Positions 17,160-26,184 are shown, counted from the first letter of the stretch. The stretch: DNA of 64,000 bases from CAVQFO01 sp963711725 (GCA_963711725.1 CAVQFO010000014.1:24326-88325); one strand, 5' to 3'. Numbers and translations: made by a program. The notes: generated by a model not told the origin, from the sequence alone.

Positions 17160-18341
17160 TTATCGGGAGGCCAGCCAGGCCTCCGGATTCTGCGGTTTTC
17201 CCTTGGCGCGCACCTCGAAGTACAACGCCGATTTCTCGCCGCCGCCAGTGGACCCCACGGTGGCGATGACCTCGCCGGACTCCACCCAGTCGCCCACTTC
17301 CTTGAACAGGCTCTGGTTGTGGCCGTAGAGGCTCATGTAACCGTTGCCATGATCAATGATGATCAGCAAACCGAGCCCGCGCAACCAATCGGCGAACACA
17401 ACCCGGCCGTGGGAGATGGCATGCACCTCCGTTCCGGCCGGCGCGCGGATCAACAGGCCGCTCCATCGGGTGTCCCCGCCCGCACGCGGAGCGCCGTAGC
17501 GCTCGGCGACCCGGCCATGCACCGGCCAGGGCAGGGAACCCTTGAGGGTACGGAACGGTTTGCGTTCCACGGTCTGCTCAGGGATGTCGGCGAGGGCGTC
17601 CCTGAGCTGTTCGACCAATTTTTCCAGCCGGCGTTCATCGCCGTGCATCCGGGCCAGGGCCTGACCCTTGGTTTGGATCTCCTCCTTGATCTTTGCAAGC
17701 AGCTTGGCGCGTTGGCCGCGCGTCTTTTCCAACTCGGCGCGTCGCTGCTTCTGCTCCGTTTCCAGATCCGCCAGGCTCTGGATCTGTGCGTTCAGGGCTT
17801 GCTGGAGATCGTCCAGCCGCTTGAGCTCCCGAACGGCGGCGCGGATCTGACCGGAGCGTTGTCGGTTCAGGTAATCGTAGTAGACCAGCACCCGATCCAG
17901 CTCCGCCGGGTCCTGCTGGTTGAGCAGCAGCTTCAGGTATTCCTGCCGGCCGGCGAGATACGCGCCCAGGATCTGCTGGCGCAGCACTTCCTTGTCGCCC
18001 ACCACGCGCTGGCGCTGGAGACGATACTGATCGCGCAGATCCGCAATGCGGTCCTTCTTGCGCGCCCGCTGACCGGCGAGGTCCCGCAGACGGGCGGTGA
18101 CCGCGCCGATGCGCTTTTCCAGATCGGCGAGCTCCCGGCTCAGCCGATCCTCGTCCTTGCGCCGGTCCGCCAAGGCGGACTGTACGGCCTGCATGCGCGA
18201 TCTCAGTTGTTCCAGGCGCTTCTGGGTCTGCTGATAGTTGTCACCCGCGACGGCGGCGGGCACCGCCAGAAACGCGCCGCAAAGCAGCGCAAGCAGGAGC
18301 AACGGCAGAAATCGGCGGCATGAGGGCATGAGCGGGTGCAC
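17160..18341 (-). CDS. envC: EnvC-type murein hydrolase activator (degenerate LytM)
   Basis: Periplasmic activator of the amidases that split septal peptidoglycan. A signal peptide (LLLLALLCGAFLAVPAAVA) is followed by ~230 residues of coiled coil (KRLEQLRSRMQAVQSALADRR onward). A C-terminal LytM/M23 domain comes last (SHGRVVFADWLRGLGLLIII, SLYGHNQSLF, ALYFEVRAKGKPQNPEAWL). As in E. coli EnvC, LytM zinc ligands are missing (LIRAPAGTEV where active enzymes have a ligand), so it should activate rather than cut. Start may be GTG 18341 or ATG 18329. The usual neighbour gpmI is absent. Confidence 0.9.
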   Translation of the reverse strand: MHPLMPSCRRFLPLLLLALLCGAFLAVPAAVAGDNYQQTQKRLEQLRSRMQAVQSALADRRKDEDRLSRELADLEKRIGAVTARLRDLAGQRARKKDRIADLRDQYRLQRQRVVGDKEVLRQQILGAYLAGRQEYLKLLLNQQDPAELDRVLVYYDYLNRQRSGQIRAAVRELKRLDDLQQALNAQIQSLADLETEQKQRRAELEKTRGQRAKLLAKIKEEIQTKGQALARMHGDERRLEKLVEQLRDALADIPEQTVERKPFRTLKGSLPWPVHGRVAERYGAPRAGGDTRWSGLLIRAPAGTEVHAISHGRVVFADWLRGLGLLIIIDHGNGYMSLYGHNQSLFKEVGDWVESGEVIATVGSTGGGEKSALYFEVRAKGKPQNPEAWLASR

Positions 18342-18427
18342 TTGGCAAATCGTGATTGTGAGCTATGTTATTGAACGCGGGGGGCCGCATACCAGCCCCT
18401 ACGATAACAATAAGCGGTATTTGGCAT

Positions 18428-18474
18428 TATAATTACCTTCTCTCGCGCGCACGCATGTCGATTTCGAGATCGAC
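18428..18474 (+). promoter_or_regulatory. Possible promoter and operator of the arsR gene
   Basis: A TATAAT -10 box at 18428-18433 lies about 108 bases before the regulator start, without a good -35. Downstream, GTCGAT (18457-18462) and ATCGAC (18469-18474) form a 6-base dyad. The regulator could bind it to repress itself. Both assignments are tentative. Confidence 0.3.
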
Positions 18475-18540
18475 TTAATCGGATATCGCGCACTGGGGGA
18501 GGCCCTCCAGGCGAGTTAGGGAAAAGGAAAGGATGTACCA

Positions 18541-18870
18541 ATGGACGGAACCAACAACGCCCTTCAGTGGGTGGAAGACGATATTGAGCGGGCGGCCGGT
18601 TCGGTAAAGGCCATCGCGCACCCCTTGCGCTTCAAGATCCTCTGCACTCTGGGTCGAAAGGAAGTCAGCGTGCTGGACATCGTGGAGCGCGTCGGCACCT
18701 CCCAAAGCAATATCTCGCAACATCTGGCCATCCTTCGGGAGCGCGGCATCGTAATCACGCGCAAGGATGCCAACCGAGTCTATTACCGGATCGGCGATCA
18801 GCGCACGCTGCGCCTCCTGGAAATGGTCGGCGAGGTATTCTGCGCCAAGGCCCACCGGGCCGCCAGCTGA
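18541..18870 (+). CDS. ArsR-family winged-helix transcriptional regulator
   Basis: 109-residue DNA-binding protein. The winged-helix reads KAIAHPLRFKILCTLGRKEVSVLDIVERVG, then the recognition helix TSQSNISQHLAILRERGIV and the wing ITRKDANRVYYRI. No CxC metal site is visible in the alpha-3 helix. One Cys is in the alpha-2 region and one near the C-terminus (EVFCAKAH), so the signal may be redox or sulfur rather than arsenic. A rhodanese-domain gene follows 238 bases downstream. Confidence 0.85.
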   Translation: MDGTNNALQWVEDDIERAAGSVKAIAHPLRFKILCTLGRKEVSVLDIVERVGTSQSNISQHLAILRERGIVITRKDANRVYYRIGDQRTLRLLEMVGEVFCAKAHRAAS

Positions 18871-18873
18871 GAC

Positions 18874-18895
18874 GGCCGCGGCACCCGCCGCGGCC
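18874..18895 (+). terminator. GC hairpin after the arsR gene
   Basis: GGCCGCGG and CCGCGGCC form a perfect 8-base stem three bases after the regulator's stop codon. There is no T-run, so termination would be weak or need Rho. Confidence 0.35.
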
Positions 18896-19108
18896 TTCGG
18901 GCCCGCTCCGGGGCGTTCCCGGCCGTTCCCGCCCCGCTCCCCGCAAATCCGTCCCCGCGGCATGTCGATAACGTGTATCGTGCGCGCATCGGCTCGCGCG
19001 GAGATTGCAATCGTCGGCTTAATTGGAAATCATTCGGGGCCGGACGGCGCACCGATACCGTCAGCATGGCCGCGCGCCGCGCTTTCACCCTCAACCGACG
19101 GCGGAGCT

Positions 19109-19534
19109 ATGGAACGTTACTGGGACTTTTTCGTCAACAACTGGTACCTCTTCGCGGCCCTGGTCGCGGTATTGATTTATTGGGCGGCCACCGAGGTGAT
19201 CCGCGCCCGCCGCGGCATCCAGGGGCTCTCCCCCGCCCGCGCCACTCTGCTGTACAACCGCGAGGACGCGGTGTTCGTGGACGTGCGCGGCGAATCCGAA
19301 TACCAGAAGGCTCACCTGCCCGAGGCCGTCAACATTCCCCAGCCCGGGCTGGAGGAACGCGGCAAGGTGCTGGAGAAATACAAGGGCCGGCCGGTGATCG
19401 TGTACTGCAATACGGGCACGAACTCCGGGCGGGCGGGCGCCCAGTTGAGGAAAATGGGTATCGACCCCGTCTTCCAGCTCAAGGGCGGCATCAACGCCTG
19501 GCAGTCCGACCACCTCCCGGTCGAGAACGACTGA
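19109..19534 (+). CDS. yibN: Membrane-anchored rhodanese-like protein YibN
   Basis: 141 residues from the ATG at 19109. One N-terminal membrane helix (WYLFAALVAVLIYWAATEVI) leads into a cytoplasmic rhodanese domain. The active-site loop VIVYCNTGTNSGRA contains the catalytic Cys, and the CH2A-like motif FVDVRGESEYQKAHLPEAVNIP is present. The yibN-(grxC)-secB-gpsA order is standard in gammaproteobacteria; here grxC is missing. E. coli YibN has been linked with protein export, in line with secB next door, but a sulfur-transfer substrate is not known. Confidence 0.87.
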   Translation: MERYWDFFVNNWYLFAALVAVLIYWAATEVIRARRGIQGLSPARATLLYNREDAVFVDVRGESEYQKAHLPEAVNIPQPGLEERGKVLEKYKGRPVIVYCNTGTNSGRAGAQLRKMGIDPVFQLKGGINAWQSDHLPVEND

Positions 19535-19593
19535 CCCCACATCTTCATTTAGCGCACGTTGCGCACGAATCCCGTATAGGCGGAGCACACGAC

Positions 19594-20064
19594 ATGGCAG
19601 AGCAGGAAACCCCGCAACAGCAGTTCAACATCCACAAGATCTATTTGAAGGACGTTTCCTTCGAGGCACCCAACACGCCCGCCGTGTTCAAGGGCGAATG
19701 GAATCCCCAGGTCAACGTGGAGATGACCAGCAACGCGGAATCACTGGGCGGTGACGATTTCGAGACGGTGCTCAATATCACCGTGACCTGCAAACAGGGC
19801 GAAACCACCGCATACCTCTGCGAAGTGCAGCAGGCGGGCATCTTCCAGCTCAGCGGCTTTCCCAAGGACATGCTGGAAGCGGTGCTCGGCAGTTACTGCC
19901 CGGCGACGCTGTTCCCCTACGCAAGGGAGGCGATCTCCAGCCTGGTGACCCAAGGCGGTTTCCCGCAGATGCTGCTGGGCCCGGTCAATTTCGACGCCTT
20001 GTACGCACAGCAACGCCAGGAGCGGGACGGCTCCAACCCCGAGGGCGGGCAGCCCGCCCACTGA
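19594..20064 (+). CDS. secB: Protein-export chaperone SecB
   Basis: Cytosolic tetrameric chaperone that keeps preproteins unfolded and hands them to SecA, 156 residues. The family blocks NIHKIYLKDVSFEAPNTP, FETVLNITVTCK and LFPYAREAISSLVTQGGFP are present. The C-terminal tail is polar and variable, as expected. It lies 59 bases after yibN and 40 bases before gpsA. Confidence 0.96.
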   Translation: MAEQETPQQQFNIHKIYLKDVSFEAPNTPAVFKGEWNPQVNVEMTSNAESLGGDDFETVLNITVTCKQGETTAYLCEVQQAGIFQLSGFPKDMLEAVLGSYCPATLFPYAREAISSLVTQGGFPQMLLGPVNFDALYAQQRQERDGSNPEGGQPAH

Positions 20065-20104
20065 TTCCGGCACGGACGCCGCCGCCGGCAAAGGACGAAT
20101 AACA

Positions 20105-21115
20105 ATGCCAGAGGCTTCATCTCCCATAGCGGTCGTGGGCGCGGGTTCCTGGGGAACCGCCCTGGCGCTGGTCTTGGCGCGCAACGGGATATCCGTTCGC
20201 CTTTGGGGCCATGCACCCGAGCACGTGGCGGCGTTGGTCCGGGATCGCGAAAATCGCCGCTACCTGCCGGGCTTCCCGTTCCCCGAAACCCTCTCGCCCA
20301 CGGACGACCTGGCGATGGCGGTGGACGGTGTGCGGGACTGCGTGGTGGTCACGCCCAGTCATGCCTTCCGCGGGACCCTGGAGGAGCTCGCGGCCCTGCT
20401 GCCGGCCGAGGCGCGCCTGGCCTGGGCCACCAAGGGTCTGGACACCACTTCCGGCGGGCTGCTCCATCAGGTTGCCGAGCGCATTCTCCCGGGCCGGCCG
20501 CTGGCCGTGCTTTCCGGCCCCAGTTTCGCGCGGGAAGTCGCCGCCGGCCTGCCCACGGCCGTGACCCTGGCTGCCACCGATCTGGATTTCGCCAACGAGC
20601 TGGCGGCGTCGTTCCACAACGAAACCTTCCGGCCCTACACCAGCGGCGACATTATCGGCGTGGAACTGGGTGGGGCGGTCAAGAACGTGCTGGCCGTGGC
20701 CACCGGCATCGGCGACGGCCTGGGGCTGGGCGCCAACACCCGGGCGGGCCTGATCACCCGCGGCCTGGCGGAATTGGTCCGGCTGGGCCTGCGCCTGGGC
20801 GCGGAACAGCGCACCTTCATGGGTTTGTCAGGTGTGGGCGATCTGATCCTGACCTGTACCGACAACCAATCGCGCAACCGCCGCCTGGGGCTTGGGTTGG
20901 GCGAGGGCCGCAGCGTGGACGCCGTGGTGACCGAAATCGGCCAGACGGTCGAGAGCGTCCGCACTGCGAGCGAAGTGCATGAGTTGTCCAACCGCGTGGG
21001 CGTGGAAATGCCCATCTGCGATCAGGTCTACCAAGTGGTGGTCAACGGCTTGGCCCCGAAGATGGCCCTGAACAACCTGATGGGCCGCGAACGCAAGGCG
21101 GAATTCGGAGACTGA
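20105..21115 (+). CDS. gpsA: NAD(P)-dependent glycerol-3-phosphate dehydrogenase
   Basis: Cytosolic enzyme reducing dihydroxyacetone phosphate to sn-glycerol-3-phosphate, the backbone precursor of phospholipids; 336 residues. The N-terminal IAVVGAGSWGTALALVLARNG is the Rossmann dinucleotide site. VLSGPSFAREVAAGLPTAV and GVELGGAVKNVLAVATGIGDGLGLG carry the catalytic Lys and substrate site. It ends the yibN-secB-gpsA unit. Confidence 0.96.
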   Translation: MPEASSPIAVVGAGSWGTALALVLARNGISVRLWGHAPEHVAALVRDRENRRYLPGFPFPETLSPTDDLAMAVDGVRDCVVVTPSHAFRGTLEELAALLPAEARLAWATKGLDTTSGGLLHQVAERILPGRPLAVLSGPSFAREVAAGLPTAVTLAATDLDFANELAASFHNETFRPYTSGDIIGVELGGAVKNVLAVATGIGDGLGLGANTRAGLITRGLAELVRLGLRLGAEQRTFMGLSGVGDLILTCTDNQSRNRRLGLGLGEGRSVDAVVTEIGQTVESVRTASEVHELSNRVGVEMPICDQVYQVVVNGLAPKMALNNLMGRERKAEFGD

Positions 21116-21541
21116 CGGCTTCCGTCAAGGTGGATTTCATCAGGGCAGGTGGGGTCGGCGAAGAGTAACCGAACCTGCCCCTGACAGGCCGACCGATCGC
21201 CAACCGATTGCAGGAGCGGTCGTGCCGACCGCGAATGATCGAGCACTTCGGGTCACGAAGGGCAGGAAGCAGACACGAAGTACGCGTAGGGCGCAATAAC
21301 CGAAGGGCATTGCGCCGCATGCCGTGTGGTTAAAATCCGGGCTTGGTAAGAAGCTCCAAGCATGAAGATCTCACCACCGAGGAACGCCTTCTCTCATTTC
21401 GATTTGCTCCCTGTGTGCTCTGTGCTTCCCAGCCCGTATTCTGCTGACCCGCTAGGTTCGCGGGCCGTTTGTTGCGCGACAGCGTGCCGCCAAAGGCGGG
21501 GCGTAGACTCTGTGGTGAATGCTTTCGACGTCCACGGTCGT
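21116..21541. other. Intergenic region with three palindromic repeats
   Basis: There is no supported gene in these 426 bases between gpsA and trmL, which are convergent. The region holds three inverted repeats. GGGCAGGT (21143-21150) pairs with ACCTGCCC (21173-21180), and GCGGTC (21216-21221) pairs with GACCGC (21227-21232) in a REP-like CAGGAGCGGTCG context. GGCGCAAT (21290-21297) pairs with ATTGCGCC (21309-21316). They look like dispersed intergenic repeats; the first could help terminate gpsA. Confidence 0.6.
21290..21316. repeat. Dispersed palindromic repeat
   Basis: GGCGCAAT and ATTGCGCC are perfect 8-base arms around an 11-base spacer (AACCGAAGGGC). The context GCGTAGGGCGCAATAACCG is of a type seen scattered in gammaproteobacterial intergenic regions. 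Confidence 0.55.
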
Positions 21542-22006
21542 TCAGATGGAACCTTCGAACCCCAGTTGGCGCCAGGCCTCGTAGACCGTCACCGCCACGG
21601 CATTGGAGAGATTCAGGCTGCGGCTTTCGGGAACCATGGGGATGCGGATGATTTGCTCCGCAGGCAAGGCGTCGAGAAAGCCCTGGCTCAGTCCACGGGT
21701 TTCCGGACCGAATACCAGGGCGTCGCCGGCGCGGTAGGCGACCTCATGGTGAAACCGGTCTCCCCGGGTGGATGCAGCCCAGATGCGTTGCGGCCCCACG
21801 CGGGCGACGAAGCTCGCCCAATCCGGGTGTTCCTCCACCCGGGCCCACTCGTGGTAATCCAGGCCGGCGCGGCGCAGGCGGGCGTCGTCCATCTCGAAAC
21901 CCAGAGGATGGACCAGATGCAGGCGGCAGCCCGTATTGGCGCACAGGCGGATCACATTGCCCGTGTTCGGGGGAATCTCCGGTTCGACCAGGACGACATG
22001 CAGCAT
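21542..22006 (-). CDS. trmL: tRNA (cytidine/uridine-2'-O-)-methyltransferase TrmL
   Basis: SPOUT-class methyltransferase that modifies the wobble base of leucine tRNAs, 154 residues. The ATG at 22006 gives MLHVVLVEPEIPPNTGNVIRL, the canonical start; upstream in-frame codons are non-conserved. The C-terminal SAM-binding knot is LVFGPETRGLSQ...IRIPMVPESRSLNLSNAVAV. It is convergent with gpsA and divergent from the small outer-membrane protein gene. Confidence 0.95.
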   Translation of the reverse strand: MLHVVLVEPEIPPNTGNVIRLCANTGCRLHLVHPLGFEMDDARLRRAGLDYHEWARVEEHPDWASFVARVGPQRIWAASTRGDRFHHEVAYRAGDALVFGPETRGLSQGFLDALPAEQIIRIPMVPESRSLNLSNAVAVTVYEAWRQLGFEGSI

Positions 22007-22073
22007 GGTGTTTGATAGATTCAAGCCTCTCGGGAGGACTATTGTAGAGCCTCCGGCACATCGGGGTACCGCC

Positions 22074-22595
22074 ATGTCGACGCACCGAATTCTCCTCCTG
22101 GTCGCCGCGCTGTTGGGCTTGGCCGGCCCCGCCTGGGGCGCCGGGGCGGAAGAGGGCTACTTCGGCGTGGCCAACTTCAACCGTCTGGTGGGCCTGTCCG
22201 CTGAAGTCGCCAATTCCGTCGGATCGGTGTACGTCGTGGTGGGCCAACATCTGGGCGTGTCCTCGGACGCCGATTGGCAGCAGGGTTCCAGCACCGGCTT
22301 CGTCGCCGGGATCCGCGGCTTCACCGACGGCGGTGGGCTGGACACCGGCTGGTTCGGCACGCTGTTCGGGGGAACGATGGGCGTCTACGAGCACACCACC
22401 GGCGGCCGGACCAACGCCTATCAGCGCCTGGGCTGGGGCGTGGGGATCGGCTACCAGTGGATCATGGGCGAGAGGGTGAAGCTGGACTTCACCCTGGGTG
22501 GCGCGCGTCTGGATGCGGTTGAGGACAACGACCGAATCCTGGTGGACAAGGAAGTGATCGGCGTGGGTTCGGCGGGGCTGAAGTTCCGGTTTTAG
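22074..22595 (+). CDS. Small putative outer-membrane beta-barrel protein
   Basis: 173 residues from the ATG at 22074. The N-terminus is a signal peptide (HRILLLVAALLGLAGPAWGA). The mature part shows alternating aromatic/glycine strands (GFVAGIRGFTDG, RLGWGVGIGYQWIMGERVKL) and ends GLKFRF with a C-terminal Phe, the usual outer-membrane barrel signal. No family is recognised with certainty. It is monocistronic, with its start 67 bases from the divergent trmL start. Confidence 0.6.
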   Translation: MSTHRILLLVAALLGLAGPAWGAGAEEGYFGVANFNRLVGLSAEVANSVGSVYVVVGQHLGVSSDADWQQGSSTGFVAGIRGFTDGGGLDTGWFGTLFGGTMGVYEHTTGGRTNAYQRLGWGVGIGYQWIMGERVKLDFTLGGARLDAVEDNDRILVDKEVIGVGSAGLKFRF

Positions 22596-22706
22596 CCGTT
22601 TTTCACCGAGGGGTCGCGGGCGAGGTTATTGGGCTCTCGCCAAGGAGGCCTCGGCGATAAATACCCTCTTGCGACTCACATGCTCCGCTGACCGGCGAAG
22701 GGCGGC

Positions 22707-24114
22707 CTAGCCCTCCCCCAGGTGCAGCTCCTTGATCTTTCGGGTCAGGGTGTTGCGGCCCCAGCCCAGCAGCTTGGCCGCCTCCTGGCGCCGACCGCCG
22801 GTGGCCCTCAGGGCCGTTTCGATCATGATGCGTTCGAAGGCCGGCAGGGCGGTATTGAGCAGGCCTTCCTCGCCCCGTGACAGGGCGCGCTCCGCCCACT
22901 GCGCCAGACTCTGTTCCCAATCGGCCTCGCCGCCGTCCGCGGGGCGGTCCTGCCGCAGTTCCGGCGGCAGATCCTCCATGTGGACTTCCTTGCCGTTGGC
23001 CATCACCGTCAACCAGCGGCAGGTGTTCTCCAACTGGCGGACGTTGCCCGGCCAGGCCAGTCCCATCAGATAACGGGCCACCTCCGGCCGCAGGGTCTTG
23101 GGATCCACGTTCAGGTCGTGGGCGGCCCCCAGCAGGAAGTGGCGGGCGAGCGTGGGAATATCGGTGCGCCGGTCGCGCAGAGGGCGGCAGATGGATGCGG
23201 ATCACGTTGATCCGATGGAACAGGTCCTCGCGGAACGCGCCGTCCCGCACCTTGGACTCCAGGTCCTGGTGGGTGGCGGCGATGATCCGGACATCCACCT
23301 TGATCGGGGTGTGGCCGCCGACCCGATAGAACTCGCCGTCGGCCAGCACCCGAAGCAGCCGGGTCTGGGTCTCGGGGGGCATGTCGCCGATTTCGTCCAG
23401 GAAAAGCGTGCCGCCATGGGCCTGCTCGAAACGACCCTGGCGTTGGGCCTGGGCGCCGGTAAAGGCGCCTTTTTCGTGCCCGAACAGTTCCGATTCCATC
23501 AGGTCCTTGGGAATCGCGGCCATGTTCAGGGCGATGAATGCCCCCGCCCGGCGCGGGCTGTGCCGATGCAGGGCGCGCGCCACAAGCTCCTTGCCGGTAC
23601 CGGACTCGCCGTTGATCAGCACCGTGATATTGGAATTGGAGAGCCGGCCGATGGCGCGGAAGACCTCCTGCATCGCGGGGGCCTCGCCGATGATTTCCGG
23701 CACCTGACCGCTCCCGCCCCGCGCCGCATCCCGGCCCGAGGTGTCGGCGTTCTTGCAGGCACGCTCCACCAACTGCACCGCTTCGTCCACATCGAACGGC
23801 TTGGGCAGGTACTCGAAGGCGCCGCCCTGGTAGGCGGAGACGGCGGCGTCCAGATCCGAATGGGCGGTAATGACGATCACCGGCAGATCAGGCCATCGCT
23901 CCTGAACCTGGCGCAGCAGCTCCAGGCCGTCGATACCGGGCATGCGGATGTCGGTGATCAGCACATCCGGCCGCCGGTCGGCGATGGCGTTCAGGGCGCT
24001 GTCGCCGTTTTCGAAGCTGGTCACGGCGAAGCCGCCCTGCTTGAGCGCCTTCTCCAGCACCCAGCGGATGGAGCGGTCGTCGTCGACCACCCAGACGTGG
24101 CGTTGCTCAGTCAT
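22707..24114 (-). CDS. ntrC: Nitrogen regulator NtrC (NR-I), with one single-base insertion
   Basis: Sigma-54-dependent response regulator of nitrogen assimilation. The receiver domain starts HVWVVDDDRSIRWVLEKALK, with the phosphorylated Asp in VLITDIRMPGIDGLELL. The AAA+ domain has INGESGTGKELVARALH (Walker A), and the GAFTGA loop that contacts sigma-54 is seen in KGAFTGAQAQRQGRFEQA. The Fis-type helix-turn-helix ends the protein (AAKLLGWGRNTLTRKIKEL). An extra base at about 23179-23184 shifts the frame after VIRIHLPP; the remainder continues in another frame to 22707. Correcting it gives 468 residues, the family length. The start overlaps the ntrB end by 8 bases. Confidence 0.93.
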
Positions 24115-25177
24115 CTTCGCTCTCCAGGGGCAACCAGATCGTGAAAACCGTGTTGCCCGGCTCGCTGACGCATTCGATCAGCCCGTTATGTTGATTGACC
24201 AGGGTTTGGGCGATGGACAGGCCCAAGCCGGTACCCTCTACGCGGGAGGTGACCATGGGATAGAAGATCCGGTCGATCTGGTCCGGGGAGATCCCCGGTC
24301 CGGTGTCGATCACTTCCAGGCGAATCACCAGCTTGTGGGTGGTATCGCCGATGGTGAACTGGCGCTGGGTCCGGGTGCGCAGGGTGATCCGGCCCCGGTC
24401 GCCCACTGCTTGGAGGGCGTTGCGCACGAGGTTCAGCACGGCCTGGATCAACTGATTCGGTTCAGCCCACATGGAGGGGATGCTGGGATCGTAGTCCCGC
24501 TCGATGGACACCCCCGGGGGCGCCTCGGCCTCGGCCAGTTGGCGGACCCGCTCGACGATTTCGTGGATGTTCACCTGCCGCTTCTTGGGCCGGCCGTTGG
24601 GGCCCAGAAGCCCATTCACCAGCGCGCGCAGCCGGTCGGCCTCCTCGATGATCACCCGGGTGTATTCCTGCTGCTCCGGGTCGCTCAATTCCCGGTCAAG
24701 CAACTGTGCCGCTCCGCGCAAACCGCCCAGGGGGTTCTTGATTTCGTGGGCGAGGCCGCGGATCAGCTCGCGGGTGGCGTGATGTTGGCTCAGCAGGTGA
24801 TGTTCCCGGGCGATGCGCAGCCGGCGATCCAGTTCGGTGATCTCCAGCAGGGCGCCCCCTTCGGCCAAGGGCGTCAGGGCGCAATCGATGGTGATGGGCG
24901 CGCCCGGGACCAGTTCCAGCCGGCGCTCACGTTCGGTGAACGGCTGGCCGTTGTTGACGGAGGCCATCACGGCATCCTGCAGGGACGCCGCGCCCGGGTT
25001 CAGCTGCGACAGGGTTACACCGATGGCCTGGCGCTCGCTGACACCCAGCAACACCTGCGCCGCCGGGTTGAGATAGCGCACGCGAGCCTCCCGGTCGACG
25101 ACCACAACGGCGGTGGTCATGTTTTCCAGTACACGCGTGGGCAGGACGTTGTCCCGTTTCGGTCTGATCATAGGCAT
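24107..25177 (-). CDS. ntrB: Nitrogen-sensing histidine kinase NtrB (NR-II)
   Basis: Soluble kinase/phosphatase that controls NtrC according to PII status. The PAS domain begins at VLENMTTAVVVVDREARVRYLNPAAQ. The phospho-acceptor His is in IRGLAHEIKNPLGGLRGAAQLL. The N box is LIQAVLNLVRNALQAV and the G1/G2 boxes are VIDTGPGISPD and GTGLGLSIAQTLVNQHNG. The start is uncertain: ATG 25177 or 25171, neither with a good ribosome site. It is translationally coupled with ntrC. Confidence 0.93.
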   Translation of the reverse strand: MPMIRPKRDNVLPTRVLENMTTAVVVVDREARVRYLNPAAQVLLGVSERQAIGVTLSQLNPGAASLQDAVMASVNNGQPFTERERRLELVPGAPITIDCALTPLAEGGALLEITELDRRLRIAREHHLLSQHHATRELIRGLAHEIKNPLGGLRGAAQLLDRELSDPEQQEYTRVIIEEADRLRALVNGLLGPNGRPKKRQVNIHEIVERVRQLAEAEAPPGVSIERDYDPSIPSMWAEPNQLIQAVLNLVRNALQAVGDRGRITLRTRTQRQFTIGDTTHKLVIRLEVIDTGPGISPDQIDRIFYPMVTSRVEGTGLGLSIAQTLVNQHNGLIECVSEPGNTVFTIWLPLESEDD

Positions 25178-25184
25178 GGAGGTA

Positions 25185-25199
25185 GCAAAAAATGCGCCA
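25185..25199 (-). promoter_or_regulatory. Candidate sigma-54 promoter of ntrBC
   Basis: The complement reads TGGCGCATTTTTTGC, matching TGGCAC-N5-TTGC with one mismatch and the exact GG-N10-GC spacing. The start point would be near 25173, leaving almost no leader before the ATG at 25171, so either the message is leaderless or the match is fortuitous. Confidence 0.35.
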
Positions 25200-25361
25200 G
25201 GGATGGGCGGGGAACGGCAGTCGCGAGCGGTGCTGGTGCTCGCGGCCCCGGGGAAGCGCACAAACGTTGGGCGGCAACGCCCCCCGACCGGGCAAGCGGC
25301 GCCGCCAGCGTAATGGTCGGTCCGCAGACGCCTTCAGTCTAGCTCAACGAACAGGGATCAT

Positions 25362-25398
25362 GCACCAAAACAGTGCGCCCTGGTGGCGCGATGGTGCA
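25362..25398. promoter_or_regulatory. Cluster of NtrC-like binding sites upstream of ntrBC
   Basis: GCACCAAAACAGTGC (25362-25376) fits the GCACC-N5-GGTGC enhancer consensus with one mismatch. It is directly followed by the perfect dyad GCGCCCTGGTGGCGC (25375-25389) and a half site ending TGGTGCA (25392-25398). It lies 160-190 bases upstream of the candidate ntrB start, suggesting autoregulation. Confidence 0.55.
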
Positions 25399-25464
25399 AA
25401 ACCGTGGTTTAGCCGCTCGCCACCGGCGACCCCGGGAGCGGTTCCGGCACGGACCGGCGTCGCC

Positions 25465-26031
25465 CTAGCGCACGACCGGATGTCCCGGGTTGGTGGTGGT
25501 GCGGCCCTTGTTGATTACCGACGGCTGATGCATGTAGACGGTGACCGTGTCCGTGGTGACCAGCACCTTCCCCTGCGCGTCGAGGATGCGGGCCCCGATC
25601 TTGTGCGTACCGCGGTTCACGCCGTCGATATCGAAGGCCGCGCTGGCCTGGGCGGGGCCTTTGGGGGATCCGTCCACCACCGCCTGTACGCGGTCGCCGT
25701 CCTGCAACGGCGGCTTCGTCTCCACCGCAATGGGGACGCGGCCGGGGGCGGAATGGATGTTCTGCCCGTCGGTGGGAGAGGCCAGGGCCACGCTCTGATA
25801 GGCGGTGTGCTGCTGCTTCCCGCCGTTGTTGTCGTTCGAGGTGGAAGGCGGAGGTGTCGGAGTGTGGCTCTGGATCACCGTGGGTTCACCCAGCTCCATC
25901 TTCTGGGCGCCGGGATGGGGCGAATCGGAGTAGACCCAATTGCCCTCGGCATTCTTCCAGCGGTAGACCTCCTTGGCCGCCACCGCCAGGGGCAGGGCCA
26001 CCATCAATACCAGCAACAGGCGTATACCCAC
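25465..26031 (-). CDS. DUF4124 domain periplasmic protein
   Basis: 188 residues from a GTG at 26031 preceded by GTGGAG. A signal peptide (LLLVLMVALPLAVAAK) is followed by the DUF4124 domain (EVYRWKNAEGNWVYSDSPHPGA). A Pro/Ser/Thr-Asn linker comes next (HTPTPPPSTSNDNNGG). The C-terminal beta-sandwich-like part is AAFDIDGVNRGTHKIGARIL. The family is of unknown function and is frequently found between glnA and ntrB in gammaproteobacteria, as here. A longer upstream frame exists but has no family similarity. Confidence 0.8.
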   Translation of the reverse strand: MGIRLLLVLMVALPLAVAAKEVYRWKNAEGNWVYSDSPHPGAQKMELGEPTVIQSHTPTPPPSTSNDNNGGKQQHTAYQSVALASPTDGQNIHSAPGRVPIAVETKPPLQDGDRVQAVVDGSPKGPAQASAAFDIDGVNRGTHKIGARILDAQGKVLVTTDTVTVYMHQPSVINKGRTTTNPGHPVVR

Positions 26032-26184
26032 TCCACGATCCTCCGCGTTCCCAAAGGCCCGGCCCGATTGCCGGCGGCAGAAGCCGATGGGCCGCTGCCG
26101 GTTCGAATCCGCCCGAAAAGCGGGCGGTTCCAGCAAGCATAGCCGCATCGGGTCCGTGCAAACAGAATGGTCCCGGGGCGGCAC

